Assembly: GCA_036741875.1 (NCBI GenBank)
Contig: DAINRM010000001.1
Span: 62,001-126,000 of the forward strand
Direction of reading: 5' to 3'
DNA length: 64,000 nt
Source of the DNA: HRBIN35 sp036741875
GTDB taxonomy: Bacteria > Patescibacteriota > Minisyncoccia > UBA6257 > HR35
The stretch's first letter is position 1. Each line of letters begins with the position of its first letter. Of the stretch, positions 56,028-64,000 are shown in pieces. A model generated the notes under the pieces. It did not search any database and was not told the DNA's origin. It saw only the letters and a program-made list of their open reading frames with translations. Made by a program: the position numbers and the translations under genes.

Positions 56028-56082
56028 GCTTTTAATTTATTAGGTGGTTGAAGTGCTTTTTTGAATTTCTCTAACGAATTTT
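56028..56082. repeat. Right copy of 55-bp contig-end duplication
   Basis: Identical to 55873-55927. A 55-base overlap equals a commonly used de Bruijn graph k-mer size, supporting an assembly origin. Confidence 0.9.
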
Positions 56083-57873
56083 TCAACTCATTTATGCTGT
56101 TTTCAATTTCTTTTATTTTTTCTATAGTAAAGTAATGTATATCTATATTTTTTAATATAAAATTCATAAACTCTAAAAAATCCAAACTTTGTTTATACAA
56201 AATTAACTCACTTAAAACACTTTGTAATCCATAAACCATATCATAAAGCAGGCTCAGTTCTTCATTCTTTCTTGAATTTTTAAGATCGAAAATATATCTC
56301 AAAAGTGAATCGAGCATTTCCCTATTCTTTAATTCATTATCATATTTTTCTATACACTCTAATTTTTCTAACGTAGCAAGAATGTAATTTTTAAAAATTT
56401 CTCTTTTTTCTATATTAACAAAAATATTAGATAAAATTTTTGATAGACATTCAAAATCTTTTTCTAAAATCTCTTCTTCGAAAAAATTAAATTTCTTAAG
56501 ATAGATAAAGATATCAATAATTTTAATAAAATCTTCATAACTAAATCGATTTAATCTTTTGATTTTTATAATATTCTTTGAATTTTTCTTCAATTAATAT
56601 TTTTTCTCTTTCTAAATTTTCTTTTTTAGTAAACAAAACACCATATTTCTGTTCTTCATAATTTTGATATTTTATGTTTTCCAATTTACTTAAAATTATT
56701 TCTTTTGATTTTTTTCACATTTAAGCCATGAAATATATAAATAATCGTGAATCTTGAGTTTTTCAAGAAAATTAACTATAACCTCGAGCGCTTTTTCTTT
56801 GTAACTGGTTATAAGAACGCTATAACCTTCTTTAACAAGATAAAGTGCTAAATTAGTGATAGTATGTGATTTTCCCGTTCCTGGTGGTCCTTCTACAGTA
56901 ACAACTTTATATTTAAGAGCAGACTTTATAACTTCTTCTTGTTCTTCGTTGGCAGGTAGGATAAGATTTTCTAGGTTAAATCTTTTTTCATTTTCATTAT
57001 CTCTATCTTGCGACTCAATGTATTTTTCGTCAGAACTAAAAATATCAAAAATTAAGCTTACTGTATTATATGTATGAGTATTATCCGGCTCTAAATCTTT
57101 TAACTCTTTTAGAGCTTTTTCTAGATGATATCAGGTTTACTCAATAGCCATAAAACCAAATTATTAGCTAAGTATAAAGTATCTTTTTTTAAGTTGTCTA
57201 AATCACTTTTTTTGTATACTCTCTGTAATTCTCTTAAATTCTTATTTTGAATGTCTTCCTTTTTCAAAAATGGATTTATATTAAAAATTGTACAGATGAT
57301 TTCTTTTATAAGATTTTCATCCTCGATATTAAAAAGGTTAATTTCTTCAGCCTTAGAAATAACTTTTTCTTTTTCTGGAAGTTCATTTATAAATTTAGAA
57401 AGAGAATAAAGATTAAATTCTGTCTCTTCAATTGGTTCAATTTTTATTGAATTATCACCGAGATCATGATAAGCATTAATCTCAATAAACCAGATTGGAG
57501 TATAATATAGATCTTCGTTTGTTTTAAAGATTATAAATGGATAGCATAAAATATAACTTTTTCTTGCCTGTTTCAGTAGATTGTTTGCTTTTTTCAATTA
57601 GTTTCAAAAGTGATTTATATTGATCTAGATACTTTTCTATATCATTTTCGGTTTCCTGTAAAGGTTTTTCTGCTTTTGTTGAAAATTCAATAGAAAAATG
57701 CTGAATAATGTTTTCAGGTATTTTTATCTTTAATGAATCTTTTATTAGATAAAATAAATGATTTATACCCTGTAAGACCTCGTATAAATCTACAAATAGA
57801 CTTTCTTTTTTAATATCTACTCATATTGTCTCATTTGAATTGATAAAGAACTACAAACATAATTATCAGTTTG

Positions 57874-57945
57874 CTCCGGGGGCAGGATTCGAACCTGCGA
57901 CATCCTGGTTAACAGCCAGGCGTTCTACCGCTGAACTACCCCGGA
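57874..57945 (-). tRNA. tRNA-Asn (anticodon GTT)
   Basis: 72-nt cloverleaf: acceptor TCCGGGG/CCCCGGA, discriminator G, anticodon stem CCTGG/CCAGG with loop CTGTTAA (anticodon GTT), T-arm GCAGG/CCTGC. CCA is not encoded. The broken helicase gene begins 40 nt downstream on the same strand, a position typical of integrated or defence-type islands. I see no duplicated tRNA 3' end that would mark an attachment site. Confidence 0.95.
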
Positions 57946-58162
57946 ATGTTTTTATAAATAGTTTATTTTAAAGCGTGCTAACTAATCTATTATATATTAT
58001 ACATCAACTTTTCATAGTAAAGAAAGCAAACATTCTGTCAGTAACTTCTCTTTTTTAGCTATTTCAATATTTTTATCTTTTAAGCCTTCTTTTAAAAGAA
58101 TTAATTTAGCAATTTTTCATAAGTTTAAATAATAAACCTGAATATCTTTTTATATAACATCT

Positions 58163-58843
58163 CTAGTACACCAAAGTGCCATTAAATATTTTATTTTCTA
58201 AATAATTTTGAAGATGTTTAAGTTTCTTTCCATTTAAAATAATAACTTTAAATTTGAATTTTTGTGCTAATCTCGAAGCAATTGGATCAAAGGGGGCTGA
58301 CATTCCTGGGGTCCAATTTTTATCTATTAATTTTAAATATTCATTCCATGTAATTTCTTTAAATGGCCTGGCATCTTTGTATTTATCTGGATCTTTATCG
58401 TAAACATAATCAACGTTAGTTAAGTTAATTATTGTATCAGATCCGTAAGTCTTTGCAAGTAAAACCGCATCATAATCTGTACTAAATCCGGGCTTCCATC
58501 CAGCAGCGATTAAAATTTTTTCTTTAAAAACGACTTTTTCTTTTGGATTTTTAATTATTCTATAATGAGCGTATTTTCTAAAAATAGTTAAAAGGAGGTG
58601 AGCATTAATCCTCGTGGCATGTATCCCCAGCCAATCAAGATCTTCATTGGAAACTTTAGTTAAACTTTTTGCTGCCCTTTGATAATTTCTTGCTGTTTTC
58701 CCTCCACCAACTATAATAATAAATTTTTTGTTTCTTTTTATTTCTTTTTCAATAATTTTTTTAAAATTTTTCAAAAATTTAACATCTATCTCATTAGGTA
58801 CTACTAAGCTTCCTCCAAGCGAGATTACAAAAAGATCTTTCAT
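58163..58843 (-). CDS. pyrH: UMP kinase (archaeal-type)
   Basis: 226 residues of the amino-acid-kinase fold: FVISLGGSLVVPNEIDV, FIIIVGGGKTARNYQRAA, HATRINAHLL, ILIAAGWKPGFSTDYDAVLLA, and NLTNVDYVYDKDP. The GWKPGFSTD and short length match archaeal and CPR UMP kinases rather than the E. coli type. It makes UDP, feeding CTP synthase; the pyrG gene 3.5 kb away is damaged. TAAAAT with a weak -35 lies 8 nt before the ATG. Confidence 0.88.
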   Translation of the reverse strand: MKDLFVISLGGSLVVPNEIDVKFLKNFKKIIEKEIKRNKKFIIIVGGGKTARNYQRAAKSLTKVSNEDLDWLGIHATRINAHLLLTIFRKYAHYRIIKNPKEKVVFKEKILIAAGWKPGFSTDYDAVLLAKTYGSDTIINLTNVDYVYDKDPDKYKDARPFKEITWNEYLKLIDKNWTPGMSAPFDPIASRLAQKFKFKVIILNGKKLKHLQNYLENKIFNGTLVY

Positions 58844-58861
58844 TTGATAAAATTTTATTAA

Positions 58862-58960
58862 ATGAAAAATAAAAAAACAATTTTGGGCTTAGGTTACGGT
58901 CGTTTACTTATATGGCTACATAAAAATATAAAGCGAGCTCTTCTTTTGGATAAAAATTAA
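58862..58960 (+). CDS. Possible 32-residue ORF before queA
   Basis: A short frame, MKNKKTILGLGYGRLLIWLHK onward (shown in part), ends 3 nt before queA. GLGYG resembles the start of a Rossmann fold, so it may be a remnant of a dehydrogenase or Mur-type gene rather than a real small gene. Evidence is weak. Confidence 0.2.
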   Translation: MKNKKTILGLGYGRLLIWLHKNIKRALLLDKN

Positions 58961-58963
58961 TCT

Positions 58964-60031
58964 ATGAAAGAAATTGATTTAGAGCTTTATAATTATAACT
59001 TGCCAAAAGAAAAAATTGCTGATAGACCTGCTAAACCAAGAGATTTTTCAAAACTTTTCGTTTATGATACTCTGCAAGATAAAATCTATTTTGAAATTTT
59101 TTTTAATTTAGATAAATATTTGCCCATAAATTCTTTTTTGGTTTTAAATAATACAAAAGTCTTGCCTGCGAGAGTAGAGATGTTAAAAGAAACAGGTGGT
59201 AAAGTTAAAGTTCTTTTTTTAGTTGATGAAGTTATTAATAAAAATTCTAAATTTATAAGAGGTTTGGTTAATAAAAAGTTAAATTTAAAAGAAAAAATTT
59301 ATTTTCCTAATAAGAAAGATTTTCTTGAAATAATCTCTCAAGAAAAAAACATTTTTACTTTTTCATTAAAAACGGATTTAAATAATTTTTTAAAACTCTT
59401 AAATCTGTACGGCGAGCCTCCTCTTCCTCCTTATATTAAAAACGCACCTTTAACTAAAAAAGAAGCTAAAGAAAAATATCAAACGGTTTTTGCTAAAAAA
59501 TTAGGCTCAGTCGCTGCTCCTACAGCTTCTTTTCATTTCACCAAAAGAGTTTTCAAAAAACTTAAAAGAAAAGGAATTAAATACTTTTTCATTACTTTAC
59601 ATGTAGGTTTAGGAACTTTTATGCCTATAAGTGAAGAAAATATAAAAAAGAAAAAATTACATAAAGAATATTGGGAAGTTGAAACAAATATCTATAAAAA
59701 GATTTTAAGATTAAAACCGAAGAAAAAATTAATTGCTGTAGGAACGACAACAACAAGACTTTTAGAAACTTTAGCAAGAAAAAGATTAAATTTAAATAAT
59801 AAAAAAACACTAAGAGGAACAACAGAACTTTTTATTTTCCCTCCTTTTAAATTTAAAATGATTGATGGTTTAATTACTAATTTTCATCTTCCGAAAACTT
59901 CTTTAATGATGCTTGTTGAAGCTTTTTTACAATTTAAAAATTCTAAAAAACATTTAAAGGAACTATATGAAATTGCTATCGAAAACGATTTTAGATTTTA
60001 TTCATTTGGTGATGCTATGCTTATTATTTAA
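58964..60031 (+). CDS. queA: S-adenosylmethionine:tRNA ribosyltransferase-isomerase
   Basis: 355 residues. YNLPKEKIADRPAKPRDFSKL, NNTKVLPARV, GEPPLPPYI, YQTVFAKKLGSVAAPTASFHFT and ITLHVGLGTFMPI are QueA signatures. It converts preQ1 in tRNA to epoxyqueuosine. Directly followed (2 nt) by tgt, the enzyme acting one step earlier, so both work on the wobble base of GUN anticodons, which includes the tRNA-Asn (GTT) nearby. Confidence 0.95.
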   Translation: MKEIDLELYNYNLPKEKIADRPAKPRDFSKLFVYDTLQDKIYFEIFFNLDKYLPINSFLVLNNTKVLPARVEMLKETGGKVKVLFLVDEVINKNSKFIRGLVNKKLNLKEKIYFPNKKDFLEIISQEKNIFTFSLKTDLNNFLKLLNLYGEPPLPPYIKNAPLTKKEAKEKYQTVFAKKLGSVAAPTASFHFTKRVFKKLKRKGIKYFFITLHVGLGTFMPISEENIKKKKLHKEYWEVETNIYKKILRLKPKKKLIAVGTTTTRLLETLARKRLNLNNKKTLRGTTELFIFPPFKFKMIDGLITNFHLPKTSLMMLVEAFLQFKNSKKHLKELYEIAIENDFRFYSFGDAMLII

Positions 60032-60033
60032 GA

Positions 60034-61167
60034 ATGTTTAAAGTAACTAAAAAATCAAAAAAATCAAAAGCAAGATTAGGAGAAATAGAAACTTTTCATG
60101 GTAAAATCAAAACTCCTGCTTTTGTTCCTGTAGCTACTAAAGGAACTATTAAAGCTTTGCCACAAAAATTTTTTAAAGAAATTGGTATTCAAATTGCTTT
60201 TGTTAATACTTATCATTTGGTTAATCACCCTGGTGTAGAAATTATAGAAAAATTCGGTGGCATTCATAAATTTGCTAATTTAGAAATTCCTTTAATGAGT
60301 GATTCTGGTGGTTTTCAGGTTTTTTCCTTAGCTAATAAAAAAAGAGTTAAATTAAGAAAAGAAGAAGAAATTATAAGTGTAAATATTGAAGAAGATAGGG
60401 TTATTTTTAGATCAAATTTTGATGGAAAAGAAATTGAATTCACGCCAGAAAAATCTATAGATTATCAAATAAAAATAGGAGCCGATATAATTATTTCTTT
60501 TGATGAATGTATTACTTATCCAACAACATACGATTATGCTAAAAAAGCAACAGAAAGAACACATAAATGGCTTTTAAGATGTATTGAATATTTCTATAAA
60601 AATAAAAGAGATCATCAATATCTTTATGGTGTTATCCAAGGATCTATCTTTGAAGATTTAAGAAAAGAATCTGCTAAGTTTGTTACTCAGCAAAATGTTG
60701 ATGGAATTGCTATTGGAGGAGTTTCTGTTGGTGAAAGTAAAGAAGAAATGAGATTAGTGGTAAAATGGATAAGCAATTATTTGCCCGAAAATAAACCAAT
60801 TCATCTTTTAGGAGTTGGAAGAGTTGATAATATTTTAGATTTAGTAATTCATGGAATAGACACTTTTGATTGCGCTGAGCCGACAAGAATTGCTAGAACA
60901 GGAATAATTTATCAAATAAACAAAAAAAATTTAAAAAATTTTTTAAATACAATTGATATTCAAAAAAGCAAATATAAAAACAATCAAGAAAAAATTGATG
61001 AAAAATGTGATTGTTATGTTTGCCAAAATTTTTCTAAAGCTTATTTGCATCATCTTTTTAAAGAGAAAGAAATTTTAGCTTACATTTTAGCTACTTATCA
61101 TAACCTTTACGCAATGGAAAGGCTTTTTGAGATGATAAGAGAAAAAATAGAAAAAAATGAACTATAA
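60034..61167 (+). CDS. tgt: tRNA-guanine transglycosylase
   Basis: 377 residues, exchanging guanine 34 for preQ1. KARLGEIETFHGKIKTPAFVPVAT, NTYHLVNHPG, LMSDSGGFQVFSL (catalytic Asp), GVGRVDNILDLVIHGIDTFDCAEPTRIAR (nucleophile Asp) and zinc ligands CDCYVCQ..H at the end are present. Forms an operon with queA. No queC/D/E/F genes for making preQ1 are in this window, so the base may be salvaged. Confidence 0.95.
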   Translation: MFKVTKKSKKSKARLGEIETFHGKIKTPAFVPVATKGTIKALPQKFFKEIGIQIAFVNTYHLVNHPGVEIIEKFGGIHKFANLEIPLMSDSGGFQVFSLANKKRVKLRKEEEIISVNIEEDRVIFRSNFDGKEIEFTPEKSIDYQIKIGADIIISFDECITYPTTYDYAKKATERTHKWLLRCIEYFYKNKRDHQYLYGVIQGSIFEDLRKESAKFVTQQNVDGIAIGGVSVGESKEEMRLVVKWISNYLPENKPIHLLGVGRVDNILDLVIHGIDTFDCAEPTRIARTGIIYQINKKNLKNFLNTIDIQKSKYKNNQEKIDEKCDCYVCQNFSKAYLHHLFKEKEILAYILATYHNLYAMERLFEMIREKIEKNEL

Positions 61168-61171
61168 TTTT

Positions 61172-61342
61172 TTAACTTTTAGCTATTTTTATTTTTTCAT
61201 TTATTTTTATATAAGTATCATTGTTTTCTGTAAATTTATAAGTCAATAAAATCTTTAACGCTACTGAAGAGGGTATTAATTTATTTAATTGTGTTGTTCT
61301 TGCATGATGGGTAAGGTATGGTAAAGTATTTAATTGAAACAA
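61172..61342 (-). CDS. Possible 56-residue ORF in the tgt-bpsA gap
   Basis: A minus-strand frame from a TTG at 61342 reads LFQLNTLPYLTHHARTTQLN and continues with plausible protein composition (IPSSVALKILLTYKF) to TAA at 61172. It fills most of the 226-bp space between tgt and bpsA. There is no ATG and I recognise no family. It could be a small gene or a decayed remnant. Confidence 0.25.
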   Translation of the reverse strand: MFQLNTLPYLTHHARTTQLNKLIPSSVALKILLTYKFTENNDTYIKINEKIKIAKS

Positions 61343-61393
61343 TTCTTAGAACTAAAAATAAATTTCAAAATATTGTTAAAATTATAATCATTA

Positions 61394-62125
61394 ATGATAG
61401 AAGTTTATTTAAAAAGGTTTTTAGAAGTTATTTCTAAATATAAAGAATTAAGACCTAAACCAGAAAGAAACTTTGATCAATTTTTTTGCACAGAAGAAAC
61501 ATTGATAAAGAGAGTCGTTTTAATTTCTAATTTGGTCGAAACTGAAAATAGAAATTTACTTTTTTTAGGTGATGATGATTTAAATTCAATAGCATTCTCT
61601 TTGTTTTTTAAAGCTAAAAGGGTTACTGTTGTTGATATTGATAAAAGGATTCTAAGTTTTATCGAGTTAATTTCTCATAAAGAAAATTTACCTATAAAAA
61701 TTTATGAACATGATTTAAGAAACCCATTGCCTAAAAATGAATTTAAGGATTATGATCTAGTTTTCTTTGATCCTCCTTACACCCCCGAAGCTGTCAATAC
61801 TTTTCTTTTAAGAGCTATGGAAGCAAGTTTAGGAAGCGGAAGTAATTTTAAAAGAAAAAAACCAGAATTTCTTTCTCAAAAATTTTATTTAATGTCTTAT
61901 GGTTACACCCAAAAAGAAACTGAAAAGGGTTTAAAAATTCAAGAAATTATCACTTCATTAGGCCTTATTATTCAAGAAAAATTCAAAGATTTTAATCGTT
62001 ATTATGGAGCTGAAAGTATTGGTTCTAAAAGCGATCTTTATATTTTACAACCAACACCTAAGGTTAATTTGAGAAAATTAGATAGCTTTAGAAGTAAGTT
62101 TTATACTGGGCAAAAACAAAAATAG
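61394..62125 (+). CDS. bpsA: N4-bis(aminopropyl)spermidine synthase-like (branched polyamine synthase)
   Basis: 243 residues. The fold is methyltransferase-like, with the two BpsA signatures: GDDDLNSIA (~residues 58-66) and DPPYTPEAVNTFLLRA (~130-145), plus VTVVDIDKRILSFI and HDLRNPLP. BpsA adds two aminopropyl groups to spermidine, making a branched polyamine that stabilises nucleic acids at high temperature in Thermococcus and some thermophilic bacteria. The N-terminal winged-helix region of archaeal enzymes (~100 residues) is mostly missing, so this is a short form. The start ATG follows TATAAT by 5 nt. A generic DUF43 methyltransferase-like enzyme is the alternative. Confidence 0.78.
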   Translation: MIEVYLKRFLEVISKYKELRPKPERNFDQFFCTEETLIKRVVLISNLVETENRNLLFLGDDDLNSIAFSLFFKAKRVTVVDIDKRILSFIELISHKENLPIKIYEHDLRNPLPKNEFKDYDLVFFDPPYTPEAVNTFLLRAMEASLGSGSNFKRKKPEFLSQKFYLMSYGYTQKETEKGLKIQEIITSLGLIIQEKFKDFNRYYGAESIGSKSDLYILQPTPKVNLRKLDSFRSKFYTGQKQK

Positions 62126-62132
62126 ATTAATA

Positions 62133-63645
62133 TCAATTTTCCGAAGATTTTTTAATAAATTCCCAAAATAAAGGATGAGGATATAAAAATCTTGATTTAA
62201 GTTCCGGATGAAATTGGGTTCCTAAAAAGAAGGGGTGAATATTTTCTGGAAGTTCAACAATTTTAACTAAAAACCTTTTTTCTGAAGTGCCGGAAAAAAA
62301 CTAAACCATTTTTCTGTAAAATTTTATGAAATTTAGGATTAACTTCATAGCGATAACGATGTCTTTCAAAAATTAAATTTTTCTTATAAGCTCTATAAGC
62401 TATTGTTCCTCTTTTAATTTCACACCGCCAATCCACAAGTCTCATTGTTCCTCCATACAATTTTTCTTTTAAAAATTTCTTTTGTTCTTTTAAAACATCA
62501 ATAACTGGATATTTAGTTTTTGGATTTACTTCTGTAGTATAAGCTCCCCTTAAACCACAAACATTTCTAGCAAACTCAACTACCATAAGTTGAAGACCAT
62601 AACATAAACCAAATATAGGAATTTTATTTTCTCGGCAAAATTGAATAGCTAAAATTTTTCTTTCAACGCCACGAGAACCAAAACCTCTAGGAATAATAAT
62701 TCTATTATAATTTTTAAGTTCTTCGAGTTTGTTTTTATCTTTTTCATATTCTTCTGAGTTTAGCCAATCAATTTTTGGTTTATAACCTAATTGCCAGCTT
62801 GCGTGTTTAATAACTTCGATGACAGAAATATAAGCATCAGCTAAAATAAAATCTCCTATTTTAAAATATTTTCCTACAATACCAATTTTGATTTCTTTTT
62901 TTAAACATTCAATTTTTTCGATTGCCTGCTTCCACGTTGTAAATCCATTTTTTAAAACTTTATTTTTTTCTTTGAGTCCTAAAGCTTTTAAAATCTTTTT
63001 TCCAATTTTTTCTTTTTCAAAATTTAAGGAAATTTTATAAATTATCTTTTCATCAGGGGCAGAAATAATATTTTCTTTAGGAACGCCGCAATTAAAAGAA
63101 ATTTTCTCTTTTCTTTTTTCATCTAAAGGAAAAATAGCCCTGGCTAAAACAAAATCTGGCTGAAGACCGGCTGAATTTAAGGTCCTTATAGCATATTGTG
63201 TAGGTTTTGTTTTTGGTTCCATACCCTCCCCTTGATAGGGAAGATAACTAACTAAAATTAAAATCATATCTTCAGGCTTTTGAAGTTTGAGGAACGTGAG
63301 GTACAACTTCAACACACTTCCCATCAAAATACAAATTTCTTTCTTTTTGAATTAAAGATAAATAAATGCTACCGGTAGTCATATAATTTTCTTTCATCAA
63401 TTCTTGATTTAAAAATCTTTCATAATGCCCCATATCTTGATCACATTCTGTACCATCTTTTAAAATAAAAACTTCTCCATGTTCAATTGGATTCATTGTT
63501 ACCGCATCAACATTAACATAAGGATCACTCTTTATACAAGTAGTTTTATAACCGTGCCAAGTTAAAATTTTAGCAATTGAAGCAGTAGCTACCCCTTTCC
63601 AACTCCAGACATCACTCCTCCACAAATAAAAATATATTTTGGCAT
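62133..63645 (-). pseudogene. pyrG: CTP synthase with three frameshifts and an internal deletion
   Basis: ATG at 63645 gives MPKYIFICGGVMSGVGKG, then a shift at 63592-63595 (G4 where five are needed). VATASIAKILTWHGYK..GHYERFLNQ follows, with DAVTMNP where DAGTMNP is expected. Near 63290 the frame breaks and ~35 residues carrying the conserved GGTVGE segment are missing, resuming at LQKPEDMILILVSYLP and KTKPTQYAIRTLNS. The glutaminase domain has FGLCYGLQLMVVEF (Cys). A last shift at 62294-62300 precedes the His motif FLGTQFHPEL and the stop. As assembled it cannot make an active enzyme. Confidence 0.85.
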
Positions 63646-63646
63646 T

Positions 63647-64000
63647 TTATTTTAATAATTTACTTTTAAAATTTAATAATTTTCTTCTGAAAAATTTATA
63701 AATTTCTCCTAAAATTAAAACTAAGGAAGATAAAATAAGAATAATTATAAAATCAAATAGAGTGATTTCTGAAAAACCTAAGATTTTTCTTATTGTAGAA
63801 TTGAACAAGACAAAGTATTGTAAGAATAAAGATAGTAAAATTCCAAAGGTTATATATGGGTTTAATCTAAAACTTAAACTAAAAAGACTTTGGTTTAATG
63901 ATCTTAAATTTAAAGCATTATAAATCTGGGTTAAGCTCATAATTAAAAAGGCATAAGTTCTTGCTTTATCTAAATTAAATAAATATTCAACACTAAAAAT
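63647..64000 (-). CDS. P-type cation-transporting ATPase, C-terminal end (5' part outside window)
   Basis: The frame is open to the right edge; about 117 residues are visible. They start within DKARTYAFLIMSLTQIYNALNLRS, which matches the usual ARTMAF...SQLFNVFNCRS stretch of P2-type ATPases, then SLFSLSFRLNPYITFGIL and further TM helices typical of the Cation_ATPase_C domain. Calcium- or sodium/potassium-type cannot be separated from this part. The gene ends 1 nt before the pyrG start. Confidence 0.75.
   Translation of the reverse strand: MFSVEYLFNLDKARTYAFLIMSLTQIYNALNLRSLNQSLFSLSFRLNPYITFGILLSLFLQYFVLFNSTIRKILGFSEITLFDFIIILILSSLVLILGEIYKFFRRKLLNFKSKLLK

Larger units (their letters stand above)
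54039..57834 (-). pseudogene. SF1 helicase with C-terminal DUF559/Vsr-like nuclease domain, multiply frameshifted
   Basis: Joining frames across four shifts and the second gap gives one long protein. Walker A is VTVEGPPGTGKSHTITNL (near 56870), then a long helical region, SF1 motifs V/VI (ISTADGFQGDERDVIIYSL; LNVALTRARRK) and a nuclease-like domain (DSDFERDVYERLIKKGYRLYPQY, GYRIDLALFI, RAGWIILRIPSTQYW). Shifts are at 57589-57594 (A6), ~57121-57129, 56709-56715 (A7) and 56583-56587 (A5). The N-terminus also needs a repair. No DEAS-type motif II or following motifs are found between Walker A and motif V, suggesting an internal loss. Related helicase-nucleases occur in defence islands; it lies beside tRNA-Asn. 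Confidence 0.7.

Noticed and set aside
57834..57945. Attachment site at tRNA-Asn
   Set aside because: The island begins next to the tRNA, but I found no second copy of the tRNA 3' end at its far side and no integrase.
57946..58162. Short minus-strand frame (IAKLILLKEGLKDKNIEIA) between tRNA-Asn and pyrH
   Set aside because: About 35 codons, needs a frameshift to reach an ATG, and no family is recognisable. It may be a remnant, but support is too weak for a feature.

Overview
This window looks like a piece of a small, strongly AT-rich genome from a thermophilic or hyperthermophilic member of the Candidate Phyla Radiation (Patescibacteria), probably Parcubacteria-like. Four things suggest this. 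Genes are packed tightly with frequent 1-50 nt overlaps. The gene families are typical of CPR: a VirD4-like ATPase next to a 130-aa conserved protein, MurC, FtsEX, a type IV pilus cluster, short aminoacyl-tRNA synthetases, a 16S gene not followed by 23S, and no rplA beside rplK. A GC-rich 16S gene sits in very AT-rich surroundings. Two markers of life at high temperature are present: reverse gyrase (27.5-31.0 kb) and a branched-chain polyamine synthase (BpsA family, 61.4-62.1 kb). UGA is a real stop codon here: prfB (RF2) carries a programmed +1 frameshift at an in-frame UGA, and several genes overlap as ATGA. The recoded-UGA CPR lineages are therefore unlikely.

Layout. 0-11.8 kb: end of a membrane/coiled-coil gene, three peptidases (M29, M20, M24), then a long plus-strand translation/division run gatB-prfB-ftsE-ftsX-ndk-rpmF-nusB-rnc, then convergent pcnB/cca and tRNA-Gly. 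11.8-12.1 kb: a promoter, a 100-N gap and a terminator that probably bracket an unresolved small RNA. 12.1-18.9 kb: small membrane protein, murC, conserved 130-aa protein, virD4-like, rmuC, gap. 18.9-27.4 kb (minus): EF-Tu-domain protein, then a type IV pilus operon in which every gene is interrupted, then an intact ParB-like gene. 27.5-35 kb: reverse gyrase, argS, PAP2, flippase, tmk. 35-41 kb: clpB-secE-nusG-rplK-tmk operon, rplI, S41 protease, recO. 41-46.6 kb: surface protein, glyS, tRNA-Val, response regulator and 16S rRNA; the last three lie on one strand behind one rRNA promoter. 46.6-52.8 kb: aspS, pheA-aminotransferase pair, glutaredoxin fusion, TrmH, secreted protein. 52.8-57.9 kb: island beside tRNA-Asn with an AlbA_2 membrane protein and a broken SF1 helicase-nuclease gene containing a second gap. 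58-64 kb: UMP kinase, queA-tgt, bpsA, a damaged pyrG and the 3' end of a P-type ATPase.

The main result is about translation. The 3' tail of the 16S rRNA, immediately after a well-formed helix 45, has no CCUCC anti-Shine-Dalgarno core. Of roughly 45 start codons I inspected, only two have even a weak AAGGA-like sequence upstream. Many first genes instead carry a -10 box 6-10 nt (often exactly 7) before the ATG, so their mRNAs should be leaderless or nearly so. The prfB frameshift site, which in other bacteria needs an SD:anti-SD contact, here has a perfect 9-bp hairpin directly upstream. Together these suggest a reverse-gyrase-bearing CPR bacterium that starts translation without SD pairing.

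Lesions (frameshifts at short homopolymers, in-frame stops, internal deletions) are confined to three blocks: 19.1-26.3 kb, 53.6-57.9 kb and 62.1-63.7 kb. The rest of the window reads cleanly. That pattern fits gene decay, but local assembly error is not excluded. All identifications are from reading the sequence; no database search was possible.
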